13,287 nucleotides of DNA from CAYWMP01 sp964459445 (GTDB lineage Bacteria > Desulfobacterota > DSM-4660 > Desulfatiglandales > HGW-15), in contig CAYWMP010000163.1 of assembly GCA_964459445.1 (NCBI GenBank), positions 1 to 13,287 of the forward strand, in the 5' to 3' direction. Under the pieces are notes generated by a model, which did not search any database, was not told the DNA's origin, and saw only the letters and a list, made by a program, of their open reading frames with translations. Position 1 is the first letter of the stretch. The number at the start of each line of letters is the position of its first letter. This document shows positions 6,249 through 13,287 of the stretch, piece after piece. The position numbers and the translations under genes are program-made.

Positions 6249-9200
6249 ATGCCGACGTCGTACAATAGACCCACTCATCCCGGCATCTACGTCCGCGGGA
6301 ACATCATCCCTGGTGGTATGTCCGTTAAAGACGCCGCAAAGCGGCTAGGCATCGGCAGGCCGGCCCTGTCGAACTTCCTTAACGGGAAATCCGCCCTCTC
6401 ACCCGAAATGGCAATCAGACTGGAGAAGGCGTTCGGTGCCGACCGAAAACGGCTGCTCGATATGCAGGTTGCCTACGACCAGCAGGAGCGGCGCGCCGGT
6501 GAAAAGGGGGTCGCAGTTCGCGCCTTCGTGCCGAATTTCCTGACCATAAAGGCAAGGCAGATCGAGGACTGGTCCGACAGCCAGATCGACGCCCGTACCC
6601 ACCTACCCGTCTTTCTGCGGAAGCTGGTGCACTCGACCGGCAACGACCTCCGCCAGGTCGACTTCCCCGGTTACGACAACGCGCAGCGCAAGGGCTCCGA
6701 CGGTTTCGTTGAAGCGGGAGCGGCTACACCCTGGGTTCCAGAGGGCGACTCCTATTGGGAGTTCGGCACCGACCAGAAGCCAGGTGCCAAAGCAAAGAGC
6801 GATTATACCGCCCGGCTTACCTCGGTTGATCCCTCCGAGCGGGCAAACAGCACCTTCGTCTTCGTGACACCTCGCAACTGGCCCGGCAAGACCGCCTGGG
6901 AGAAACAAAAGAACGAGGCCGGCGACTGGAAGGCCGTCAGGGCTTTCGATGCGAGCGATCTCGAACAGTGGCTGGAGCAGTCGGTGCCGGCGCAAATCTG
7001 GCTTGCCGAACAACTCGCCTTGCCTGTCAGCGGCTACGAGACGCTGGAGCAGGCATGGCACCGCTGGGCGAACGCCAGCGAGCCCCATCTGACACCCGAA
7101 GTCTTCGAGCCCTCGATCGCCACGTACCGGGGCACGTTCAAGGCGTGGCTCGACAAACCGAGCGACAGGCCCTTTGTCGTCGCGGCCGACTCCCGGAATG
7201 AGGCGCTCGCCTTTCTCGCTTGCCTGTTCGACGACGAAGAACTCCGTCAATTCAAAGACCTCGCTGCGGTCTTCACCTATCCGGCGACGTTCAGGACTCT
7301 CCTTGCCTCCTCGGTGCCTTTCATCCCTATCGTTCATTCCGAAGACGCCGAGCGCGAACTCGTTGACGCCCATAGCCGGCTTCATTGCATCGTTTTCCGT
7401 CCTCGGAACGCCGTCGATACGGAAGCTGACATTGCGCTCGACCTGCTCGGCTACGAAGCCTTCAAGAAGGCACTCACCGCCATGGGAATCGAGAAAGGCG
7501 ACATAGACCGGCTTGCAAGGGAGTCGGGCTGTTCGCCGACGATCCTGCGCCGCCGCCTCTCGAAGAACACCGCGATCAGGACGCCGGTATGGGCCGGTGA
7601 TGACGACTCGGCAAAGACCCTCGTGCCGATGGCCCTGATCGGCGCATGGCACGCCGAGCCGGATGCGGATCGCGAGATCGTCTCCTATGTGGCGGATCGA
7701 AAGTACGAGGCGATCGAAGAAGACGTCGCGAGTCTGCTTCAGTTTGATGACAGCCCGGTGTGGTCTGCCGGACGTTATCTGGGCGTCGCATCTAAGATCG
7801 ACGCCTTGTTTGCGATTGCAAGGATGGTCACGCCGGCGGCCCTCGACCGGTTCTTCGTCGCTGCCGAATACGTCCTTTCCGAGTCCGACCCGGCGCTCGA
7901 ACTGCCGGAAAAGGACAGGTGGGCTGCGGCCTTGTACGGCAAGACCCGCGGTCACTCGGGCGCGTTGCGCGAGGGTATCTGCGAAACACTCGTCATCCTA
8001 TCGGTAGAAGGCAACAACCTGTTCCAAAGTCGCCTCGGCATCGACGTCGAAGGCCAGGTCGCAGTTCTAATCCGCAAACTCCTTACGCCGCTGACTCTGG
8101 AAAAGCTACTCTCCCACGACCACGACCTGCCGCGCTACGCAGAAGCCGCGCCCGATGAATTCCTTAAAATCATCGAAGAAGACCTTCGGCGCAACGATCC
8201 CGTCGTCTTCGGCCTTCTCAAGCCAGTCGACAGAGGCTCGTTTTGGACATCGACTTCACGGACGGGCCTTCTCTGGGCGCTGGAGTGCCTTGCCTGGAAA
8301 ACGCAAAACCTCCCGCGCGTATCGGCGATCCTCGCCAAGCTCTCCCGGCCGAAGATAGACGACAACTGGATGAACAAGCCGGACGCCAGCCTTAAGGCTA
8401 TCTTCAGTTCATGGGTGCCGCAGACGGCGGCCTCAGTGGAACAGAGGGTCAAGGCGCTGGAGATGATTATCAGACGTTTCCCGGATGTCGGTTGGGAGAT
8501 TTGCATCGAACAGATCAAGCCGGGTTCCCGGATCGGCCACTACAGTTACAGGCCTCGATGGCGCAGCGACGCCTCCGGGGCCGGCCAGGTCGTCACGCGT
8601 AAGGAGATGTACGACTTTACCAAAAAGGCTCTCGAATTCCTCATCGCTTGGCCATCGCACGACGAAAAGACCCTTGGCGATTTCGTCGAGTCCATCCAGA
8701 GTATGTCTGCAGAAGACCAGACCAAGGTCTGGGACCTGATCGATGAATGGCGCCGGAAAGCTGATGACGCCGCCAAGGCCGCGCTGCGTGAGCGCATCCG
8801 GCGGTTCGCCTTCACCAGGCGCAGCCGCCACCGGAAGCTTGAGGAAGCGACTCGCGACAGTGCCCGCGAAGCCTATGACAGCCTCCTGCCCCACGATCTA
8901 ATTATACGTCACAGGTGGCTGTTCGCCGATCACTGGGTGCAGGAATCGGCTGACGAAATCGAAGAAGAGCATTTCGACCATCGGGAGCGCGACAAGCGGA
9001 TCGACAGGCTGCGGCAGGAAGCAATAACCGAGATATGGACTGAGCGCGGTTTCGAAGGTATTAAAGAGTTGCTTACCGGCAGCGACGCCGCCAGCACCGT
9101 CGGCCGTTACACTGCATCGTGCATCACCGTTGTTAAGGCACAGGTCGATTTCATCCGACGCTGCCTTTCCCTGGGTGGAGACCTCCAGAGCAAAGCCGAG

Positions 9201-10319
9201 TGGTGCCTGGAGGGTTTCCTTTTGGCGATCGGGGACGACTCGCGCGCCGGGGTATTACAAGCTGCGGCCAAAGGGCTACGTGCCAAAAACCGTACGCGGC
9301 TGTTTGTATGCGCGCCGTTCCAGGCATCCACCTGGCGTCTTCTGGACGGTTATGGCGAAGAAATCAACGCCGGGTACTGGAAGGACGTGTTCCCGTCCTG
9401 GGGACGGCACACGCCCGCCGAGCTTAACGAACTGATAGACCGCCTTCTGGAGTTCCGGCGGCCCCGCGCGGCTTTCCAGACCGTCCGCATGGATTTCAAA
9501 GACATCGAGACGTCCCGGCTCAAGCGGCTGCTGCGCGACGTCGTCACGGTCAATGCTGAACCGGTAGACCATTTCAAGCTTGAACGCTACTATATTTCCA
9601 AGGCACTGGATTCGCTTGATGGACGCGCGGGCGTTACCCGTGATGAAATGGCCCAGCTCGAATTCCTTTACATTGACGCCCTGGATCGTAGCAAGCACGG
9701 AATCCCGAATCTCGAAAGCCAGATCGCGCAATCGCCATCGGTGTTCGTTCAGGCGGTGGCGCTCGCTTACAAGCGGAGCGATGAGGGAGAGGATCCGCCT
9801 GAATGGAGGATCGAGAATCCCGAGCAACGGGCGGCAGTCGCGTCGGCAGCCCATCGCCTTCTCGACCAGATAATGATGATTCCCGGCACGGACGAAAACG
9901 GAAGAATAGACGCGGCGGCGCTCGCCGCGTGGCTTGCCGAGGTTCGGCGCCTATGCCACGAGTATGCCCGCGCCGAGATTGGTGATCACTGCCTCGGCCA
10001 ACTGCTTGCCAAGGCGCCCGAGGGCGAGAACGGCGTATGGCCCTGCGATGCGGTTTGCGAGGCGATGGAAGGAATAGCATCCCCGGAAATCGGCAGTGGA
10101 TTCTCAATCGGCGTTCTTAACTCTCGCGGTGTTCACTGGCGGGGGGAAGGGGGCGAACAGGAGCGCGAGCTTGTCGCGAAATACCGCGCCTGGGCCGAGC
10201 GCTTTCACTTCGACTACCCTTATGTCGGGGGAGTCCTTGAGGACATCGCTGCGTCCTACGAGCGCGAAGCCGGGTGGCAGGATTCCAAAGCAACTATAAC
10301 GAAGAGGCTTCACTCTTGA
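6249..10319 (+). CDS. Giant HigA-antitoxin-like HTH fusion protein, putative defence effector
   Basis: 1356 residues from ATG 6249, which has GGAGGA 8 nt upstream; an upstream in-frame TTG lies within the -10 box and cannot start translation. Residues 1-105 match HigA antitoxins: THPGIYV (9-15), HTH about 25-50 with MSVKDAAKRLGI and RPALSNFLNGKSALS, then MAIRLEKAFG and the closing NFLTIKARQIEDW. Residues 128-260 form a second domain with KGSDGF (Asp151), WVPEGDSYWEFG (Glu171), lysines 177-183, FVFVTPRNW and ASDLEQWLEQ, resembling a PD-(D/E)XK-like nuclease core, though the classic ExK is not exact. Residues 290-450 look like an NTPase-type alpha/beta region, but VVAADSRNEALAF stands where a Walker A would be, followed by SPTILRRRLS and LVPMALIGAW. 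Residues 450-1356 appear largely helical and repeat-like. No HigB gene is adjacent. It is markedly more GC-rich than its neighbours, suggesting transfer. Function is unknown; a defence role is inferred. Confidence 0.9.
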   Translation: MPTSYNRPTHPGIYVRGNIIPGGMSVKDAAKRLGIGRPALSNFLNGKSALSPEMAIRLEKAFGADRKRLLDMQVAYDQQERRAGEKGVAVRAFVPNFLTIKARQIEDWSDSQIDARTHLPVFLRKLVHSTGNDLRQVDFPGYDNAQRKGSDGFVEAGAATPWVPEGDSYWEFGTDQKPGAKAKSDYTARLTSVDPSERANSTFVFVTPRNWPGKTAWEKQKNEAGDWKAVRAFDASDLEQWLEQSVPAQIWLAEQLALPVSGYETLEQAWHRWANASEPHLTPEVFEPSIATYRGTFKAWLDKPSDRPFVVAADSRNEALAFLACLFDDEELRQFKDLAAVFTYPATFRTLLASSVPFIPIVHSEDAERELVDAHSRLHCIVFRPRNAVDTEADIALDLLGYEAFKKALTAMGIEKGDIDRLARESGCSPTILRRRLSKNTAIRTPVWAGDDDSAKTLVPMALIGAWHAEPDADREIVSYVADRKYEAIEEDVASLLQFDDSPVWSAGRYLGVASKIDALFAIARMVTPAALDRFFVAAEYVLSESDPALELPEKDRWAAALYGKTRGHSGALREGICETLVILSVEGNNLFQSRLGIDVEGQVAVLIRKLLTPLTLEKLLSHDHDLPRYAEAAPDEFLKIIEEDLRRNDPVVFGLLKPVDRGSFWTSTSRTGLLWALECLAWKTQNLPRVSAILAKLSRPKIDDNWMNKPDASLKAIFSSWVPQTAASVEQRVKALEMIIRRFPDVGWEICIEQIKPGSRIGHYSYRPRWRSDASGAGQVVTRKEMYDFTKKALEFLIAWPSHDEKTLGDFVESIQSMSAEDQTKVWDLIDEWRRKADDAAKAALRERIRRFAFTRRSRHRKLEEATRDSAREAYDSLLPHDLIIRHRWLFADHWVQESADEIEEEHFDHRERDKRIDRLRQEAITEIWTERGFEGIKELLTGSDAASTVGRYTASCITVVKAQVDFIRRCLSLGGDLQSKAEWCLEGFLLAIGDDSRAGVLQAAAKGLRAKNRTRLFVCAPFQASTWRLLDGYGEEINAGYWKDVFPSWGRHTPAELNELIDRLLEFRRPRAAFQTVRMDFKDIETSRLKRLLRDVVTVNAEPVDHFKLERYYISKALDSLDGRAGVTRDEMAQLEFLYIDALDRSKHGIPNLESQIAQSPSVFVQAVALAYKRSDEGEDPPEWRIENPEQRAAVASAAHRLLDQIMMIPGTDENGRIDAAALAAWLAEVRRLCHEYARAEIGDHCLGQLLAKAPEGENGVWPCDAVCEAMEGIASPEIGSGFSIGVLNSRGVHWRGEGGEQERELVAKYRAWAERFHFDYPYVGGVLEDIAASYEREAGWQDSKATITKRLHS

Positions 10320-10393
10320 GAGCGGACGACGGCATCACACGAAGGTATTTAAAGACACCCAAAGACCACAGTGACCGAACTGGGATAGTTCAG

Positions 10394-10474
10394 GCTAATC
10401 TCCGTGCGTCCGCTTCGGGTCGCAAGCGACCGGTCTTGCGTTTGCCGCCTAACACTTTTTTGCAGCGGATTAGC
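10394..10474. repeat. Long inverted repeat with internal hairpin downstream of the HigA-fusion gene
   Basis: GCTAATC (10394-10400) is complementary to GATTAGC (10468-10474). Between them lies the tight hairpin GGTCGC-AA-GCGACC (10418-10431), a competing one CGCAAG-N8-CTTGCG (10421-10440), and the palindrome GACCGGTC (10428-10435). A T6 run at 10455-10460 follows. The ensemble could end transcription of the gene upstream or mark a recombination scar. The gap from 10320 to 10616 otherwise shows no gene. Confidence 0.4.
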
Positions 10475-10616
10475 ATAATAATATTAATTGACACGCAATA
10501 ATGCAGGGCACCGATTGAGATCCCGAAATCAAAGTTAGAAGGTACCTTAGGACGGGTAAGATATTCATAGATTATTCGTTTGAGACACTGGAGAAATATT
10601 CAAAGGTTTACGGAAC

Positions 10617-12224
10617 GTGCCTAAATTAGGACGCAATAAGCCATGTTGGTGTGGCTCGGGAAAAAAATATAAACGATGCCATTTAAATCGCGATGAAGGG
10701 GATCGTCGTGGTCCAAAGAGGAGTATTCCTCGCATTGATCCTGCTCTTGTTGAAAACATAATTGCTCAAAAGGCTGCAAAGGAAAGTCGTCGAGTAAGCA
10801 TGCAAGGTAAAGGACGGCCAATAATTTCAACTGAGTTTAAAGGGCATAGGTTCGTCGCAGCAGGTAATAAACTTCATTATTCTCCGGCAGAAAAGACACA
10901 GACCTTCGTCGATTTCCTCGGTAACCATAATCGCACACTATTAACTTCTGAATGGGGAAACGCCGAAATCGCCAAACCGTTTGAAGAGAGGCACCCGGTG
11001 ATGCAGTGGTACGATGGCTTGTGCAGATTGCAGCAAAAGCATTACAAATCAGGGCAAGTTTTTGAAACCCCGGGAGTCGGCCTGGTAATTGCCTACAATT
11101 CATTGGCCTACAATTTGTATCTGCTGGCACACAATGCCGAAGTTTTAAATCATTTACTTGCGCGCATAAAAAACAAAGAAAGCTTCTACGCAGCTTATTA
11201 CGAAACTTATGTCGCTGCTTGGTTTATTCTCGCAGGATTCAGGTTAAGTTTGGAAAATGAGGAAGACTCAAGTACCACTCATTGCGAATTCACCGCTCAA
11301 GCCCCCACTGGCCAGTGTTACTCTGTTGAAGCCAAATGCCGTGCACCTGGGAAGCTCCATCTCGCTTTTGGAAACCAATTGTATAATGCTCTAAAAAAGA
11401 AGGCCGATTATCCGCGGATTGTATGTATTGAAATGAATCTTACTCAGGACCTTGTGGATGATAGAGAATCATATGAAAATGGAATTGTAAGTTGGATACG
11501 GCGAAAGGAGGAGAATCTACTTATAAAGGGCGAGCCTGCTCCCCCGGCTTATGTATTCATTACAAACATGCCCTATCACATTCACCTGAATGACGAGCGA
11601 GCTTGTCGAGCCCTACTAGCCGATGGATTCAAAATTGACGATTTTGGTTACAAAAAATTTCCCTCAATCACCGCAGGATACAAGGCGAGGCTAAGACACG
11701 CCGATGTACTGAATGTCGTAAAGGCTTTTGAGAGCTATGTTATTCCTTCAACGTTTAATGGTGAATTACCTGAGTTTGCATTTGGTGATGCAGAACGCCG
11801 ATTTAACATTGGTGGACGTTACAAATTGGATGATGGAACTATTGGCGTCCTAAGGAGTGGGGTGGTTGTTGAGCCAGAAAAAAAAGCATATCTCACATAC
11901 GAAACCGAGGATAAAAAGCATCTAATTTATACAGGAACTCTAAGTGATGCAGAAATGAGCGCTTACAAGCGTCATCCCGAAACATTTTTTGGAAGAATTG
12001 AAAAAGTAGGCAAAGAAGCAAATACAGCAATAGAACTATTTGAATTCTTCTACGAAAATCTAAAAGGTACACCCCGCGAAAAAATGCTAGAATGGTTTTC
12101 GGGCTCCCCAGACTATTCAGAGATCGAAAGGCTCTCAACAGAAGACATGACTCATTTATATGCGGAAAGACTCACAATATCTGTTATCCATAAGAATCCA
12201 CCTCCTGATGTAAAGTTTGGATAG
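10617..12224 (+). CDS. SEC-C motif protein with PD-(D/E)XK-like nuclease signature
   Basis: 535 residues starting at GTG 10617. The start is fixed because the SEC-C zinc motif normally begins within ten residues of the N-terminus, and here MPKLGRNKPCWCGSGKKYK gives ligands Cys10, Cys12, Cys21 and His22. After a basic linker, residues 185-275 read like a restriction-endonuclease fold: a helix with Glu196 in YYETYVAAWFILAGF, an acidic strand at Glu224, then SVEAKCR with Glu238-x-Lys240, and a strand RIVCIEMN. This matches the E, D/E, ExK order of PD-(D/E)XK nucleases. The C-terminal half (about 300-535) is unassigned. SEC-C proteins are frequent in defence islands, and in SecA the motif binds zinc and SecB. 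Codon and base use are far more AT-rich than the preceding gene, so the two probably arrived separately. It is 297 bp from the upstream gene, without an obvious strong promoter. Confidence 0.88.
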   Translation: MPKLGRNKPCWCGSGKKYKRCHLNRDEGDRRGPKRSIPRIDPALVENIIAQKAAKESRRVSMQGKGRPIISTEFKGHRFVAAGNKLHYSPAEKTQTFVDFLGNHNRTLLTSEWGNAEIAKPFEERHPVMQWYDGLCRLQQKHYKSGQVFETPGVGLVIAYNSLAYNLYLLAHNAEVLNHLLARIKNKESFYAAYYETYVAAWFILAGFRLSLENEEDSSTTHCEFTAQAPTGQCYSVEAKCRAPGKLHLAFGNQLYNALKKKADYPRIVCIEMNLTQDLVDDRESYENGIVSWIRRKEENLLIKGEPAPPAYVFITNMPYHIHLNDERACRALLADGFKIDDFGYKKFPSITAGYKARLRHADVLNVVKAFESYVIPSTFNGELPEFAFGDAERRFNIGGRYKLDDGTIGVLRSGVVVEPEKKAYLTYETEDKKHLIYTGTLSDAEMSAYKRHPETFFGRIEKVGKEANTAIELFEFFYENLKGTPREKMLEWFSGSPDYSEIERLSTEDMTHLYAERLTISVIHKNPPPDVKFG

Positions 12225-12294
12225 AAATTTATATATAAAAATTATATTTGCCAAAGTCTTAAGGTGCGTTGATAGTAAAAGTAGTTCTAGGGCC

Positions 12295-12363
12295 TTATAA
12301 CAAGCGCATGCAGTCGGACAAACCACTCGCTGTGCTCGCGGTTTTCCGCTGATGCTGATATTC
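12295..12363 (+). other. attC-like integron recombination site, right box degraded
   Basis: The + strand begins with TTATAAC AAG, then GCAT-g-CAG-t-CGGA-c-AAACC (12306-12324), a 15-nt loop, and GGTTT-TCCG-CTG-ATGC (12340-12355). All 16 arm pairs match, and the only bulged bases (G12310, T12314, C12319) are in the left arm. That one-sided bulging, the AACAAG opening and the loop with CTCGC repeats are typical of integron attC sites. The right side should then carry a GTTRRRY box, but reads TGATATTCGCC, so the site looks diverged or truncated. It lies 70 bp after the SEC-C gene in the orientation expected for that gene's cassette. No integrase gene is in the window. Confidence 0.55.
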
Positions 12364-12441
12364 GCCAAACTAGCGACTTCTGCTATTTATGCTTTTGAGG
12401 ATCTTACGATTTCGTTCGATTAACGTACCTAAACCTCGAAC

Positions 12442-12460
12442 CTAAGCATTTGCAGCTTAG
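12442..12460. terminator. Small hairpin over the fdhA stop codon
   Basis: CTAAGC (12442-12447) and GCTTAG (12455-12460) form a 6-bp stem with a 7-nt loop overlapping the stop codon of the minus-strand formate dehydrogenase gene. There is no T-run on the minus strand after it, so it is at best a weak terminator or mRNA 3'-end stabiliser. Confidence 0.3.
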
Positions 12461-13287
12461 CTTCCAAGCCCCTCGATTCGAACTGCACAGACCTTGGTTG
12501 CCGGCGTTTTTGCCACAGGATCCAACTCGCTGCACGTCAGCTGATTGGTGGGGGTTTCGGCAAAATGAAAAGTCATCGAAACCGTCCCCTCGGGACATTG
12601 ATCTGTGACCTTTACCTTTGCCTCCAGCTCGCCACGACGAGATGCCACCCTCACTATCTCACCGTCTGTTATCCCCAAACGCGAAGCATCCTCCGGGTGG
12701 ACCTTCAGTTGCTCTTCCTTTTCCAGGACATTAAGGCCGTATACTCTACGTGTCATGGTGCCATGGAAATGATACAGACTGCGGTCGGTGGTCAGGAGCA
12801 GCGGATACTGTTCATCCGGTTCTTCAGCAGATTTCCGATAGGTCAGGGGCATAAATTTGCCCTTGCCGGTGCCGGTGGCAAACCGCTCGGTATGAAGGAT
12901 CTGGGTTCCGGGATGATCTTCTGTCGGGCAAGGCCATTGCAGACCGCCGCGTTCCAATCGTTCATAGGAAATGCCTCCGTAGGACGGAACAAGTGAAGAT
13001 ATCTCTTCCATGACCTCTTTGGGGCTTGAAAAATCAAATCCCTTGCCATCTAAACGCTTAGCGATCTCGCATGCTATCCACCAGTCCGGTTTGGCATCGC
13101 CTACAGGTTCAATGACTTTACGCACCCGTTGGACCCTGCGTTCGGTGTTTGTAAAGGTGCCGTCCTTTTCGGCAAAACTTGCTGCCGGTAGAATGACATG
13201 GGCCAATTCCGCGGTCTCCGACATAAAAATATCCTGCACCACCATAAAATCCGCTTTTTCCATGGCCTCTGTCGCATGGCTTGCGTT
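12457..13287 (-). CDS. fdhA: Formate dehydrogenase alpha subunit, C-terminal part (N-terminus outside window)
   Basis: 276 residues of a molybdopterin oxidoreductase; the frame stays open to the last base, so the N-terminal iron-sulfur and active-site domains lie to the right of the window. The visible part contains DFMVVQDIF, then AELAHVILPAASFAEKDGTF and TNTERRVQRVRK, the signature ending the catalytic domain of formate-dehydrogenase-H-like enzymes, and PDWWIACEIAKRL. GLQWPCP and EDHPGT follow. From about YPLLLTTDRSLYHFHGTMTR onward is the C-terminal molybdopterin-dinucleotide binding barrel, ending with FHFAETPTNQLT and KVCAVRIEGLGS. The enzyme oxidises formate to CO2 or runs in reverse, usually with NAD- or ferredoxin-linked partner subunits, which are not in view. 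In many relatives the LYHFHGTMTR stretch reads with one more residue (HTGTMTR); whether that matters is unclear. Related NADH-quinone-oxidoreductase-type subunits are a less likely alternative. Confidence 0.9.
   Translation of the reverse strand, partial: NASHATEAMEKADFMVVQDIFMSETAELAHVILPAASFAEKDGTFTNTERRVQRVRKVIEPVGDAKPDWWIACEIAKRLDGKGFDFSSPKEVMEEISSLVPSYGGISYERLERGGLQWPCPTEDHPGTQILHTERFATGTGKGKFMPLTYRKSAEEPDEQYPLLLTTDRSLYHFHGTMTRRVYGLNVLEKEEQLKVHPEDASRLGITDGEIVRVASRRGELEAKVKVTDQCPEGTVSMTFHFAETPTNQLTCSELDPVAKTPATKVCAVRIEGLGS

Noticed and set aside
6603..7955. A 450-codon open frame on the minus strand inside the HigA-fusion gene
   Set aside because: It lies opposite a GC-rich gene with clear domains; its translation is rich in Arg, Gly and Pro with no recognisable motif, as expected of an antisense shadow frame.
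10446..10540. Second attC site before the SEC-C gene, suggested by GCCTAAC at 10446 and GTTAGAA at 10534
   Set aside because: The sequence between them does not form complementary arms, and GTTAGAA does not fit the GTTRRRY box.

Overview
The window looks like a stretch of bacterial chromosome, most plausibly from an anaerobic Desulfobacterota-type (deltaproteobacterial) organism. That guess rests on the family mix: a formate-dehydrogenase alpha subunit at the right edge, a DUF3500 protein, a dehalogenase-like hydrolase, and a long glycine/aspartate repeat protein joined to HEAT repeats at the left edge. No rRNA, tRNA or CRISPR array was seen.

Layout. 1-2202 (+) is the 3' part of a protein with about a dozen GxGxxxDxxGxDxY-like repeats followed by HEAT repeats. 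2378-3304 (-) is an alpha/beta hydrolase with an Asp nucleophile. 3402-3541 looks like the left end of an insertion sequence with only a 29-codon ORF left. 3590-4579 (-) is a DUF3500 protein. 4580-5087 holds no intact gene but has a short, protein-like decayed reading frame. 5088-5885 (-) is a DDE transposase truncated just after its second catalytic Asp, with a long stem-loop and T-run at its 5' side.

6249-12224 is an accessory, defence-island-like block. Its first gene (6249-10319, +) encodes a 1356-residue protein that begins with a complete HigA-type antitoxin HTH domain. This continues into a putative nuclease-like domain, a region like an NTPase without a Walker A, and a long helical tail. 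It sits behind a good sigma-70 promoter whose -10 lies inside a 22-bp near-palindrome, the arrangement expected of an autoregulated toxin-antitoxin operon, yet no HigB toxin gene is present. The second gene (10617-12224, +) encodes a SEC-C zinc motif followed by a PD-(D/E)XK-like endonuclease signature, and its base composition is clearly more AT-rich. It is followed at 12295-12363 by a sequence that folds like an integron attC site (left-arm-only bulged bases, TAACAAG-type left box) with a degraded right box, which suggests it arrived as, or beside, a gene cassette.

12457-13287 (-) is the C-terminal part of a molybdopterin formate dehydrogenase alpha subunit that runs off the right edge. The two flanks look like ordinary metabolic chromosome; the middle is a patchwork of IS remnants and horizontally acquired putative defence genes. 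The most interesting object is the HigA-fused giant protein with its orphan TA-style control region. All functional statements about it are inferences from sequence alone.
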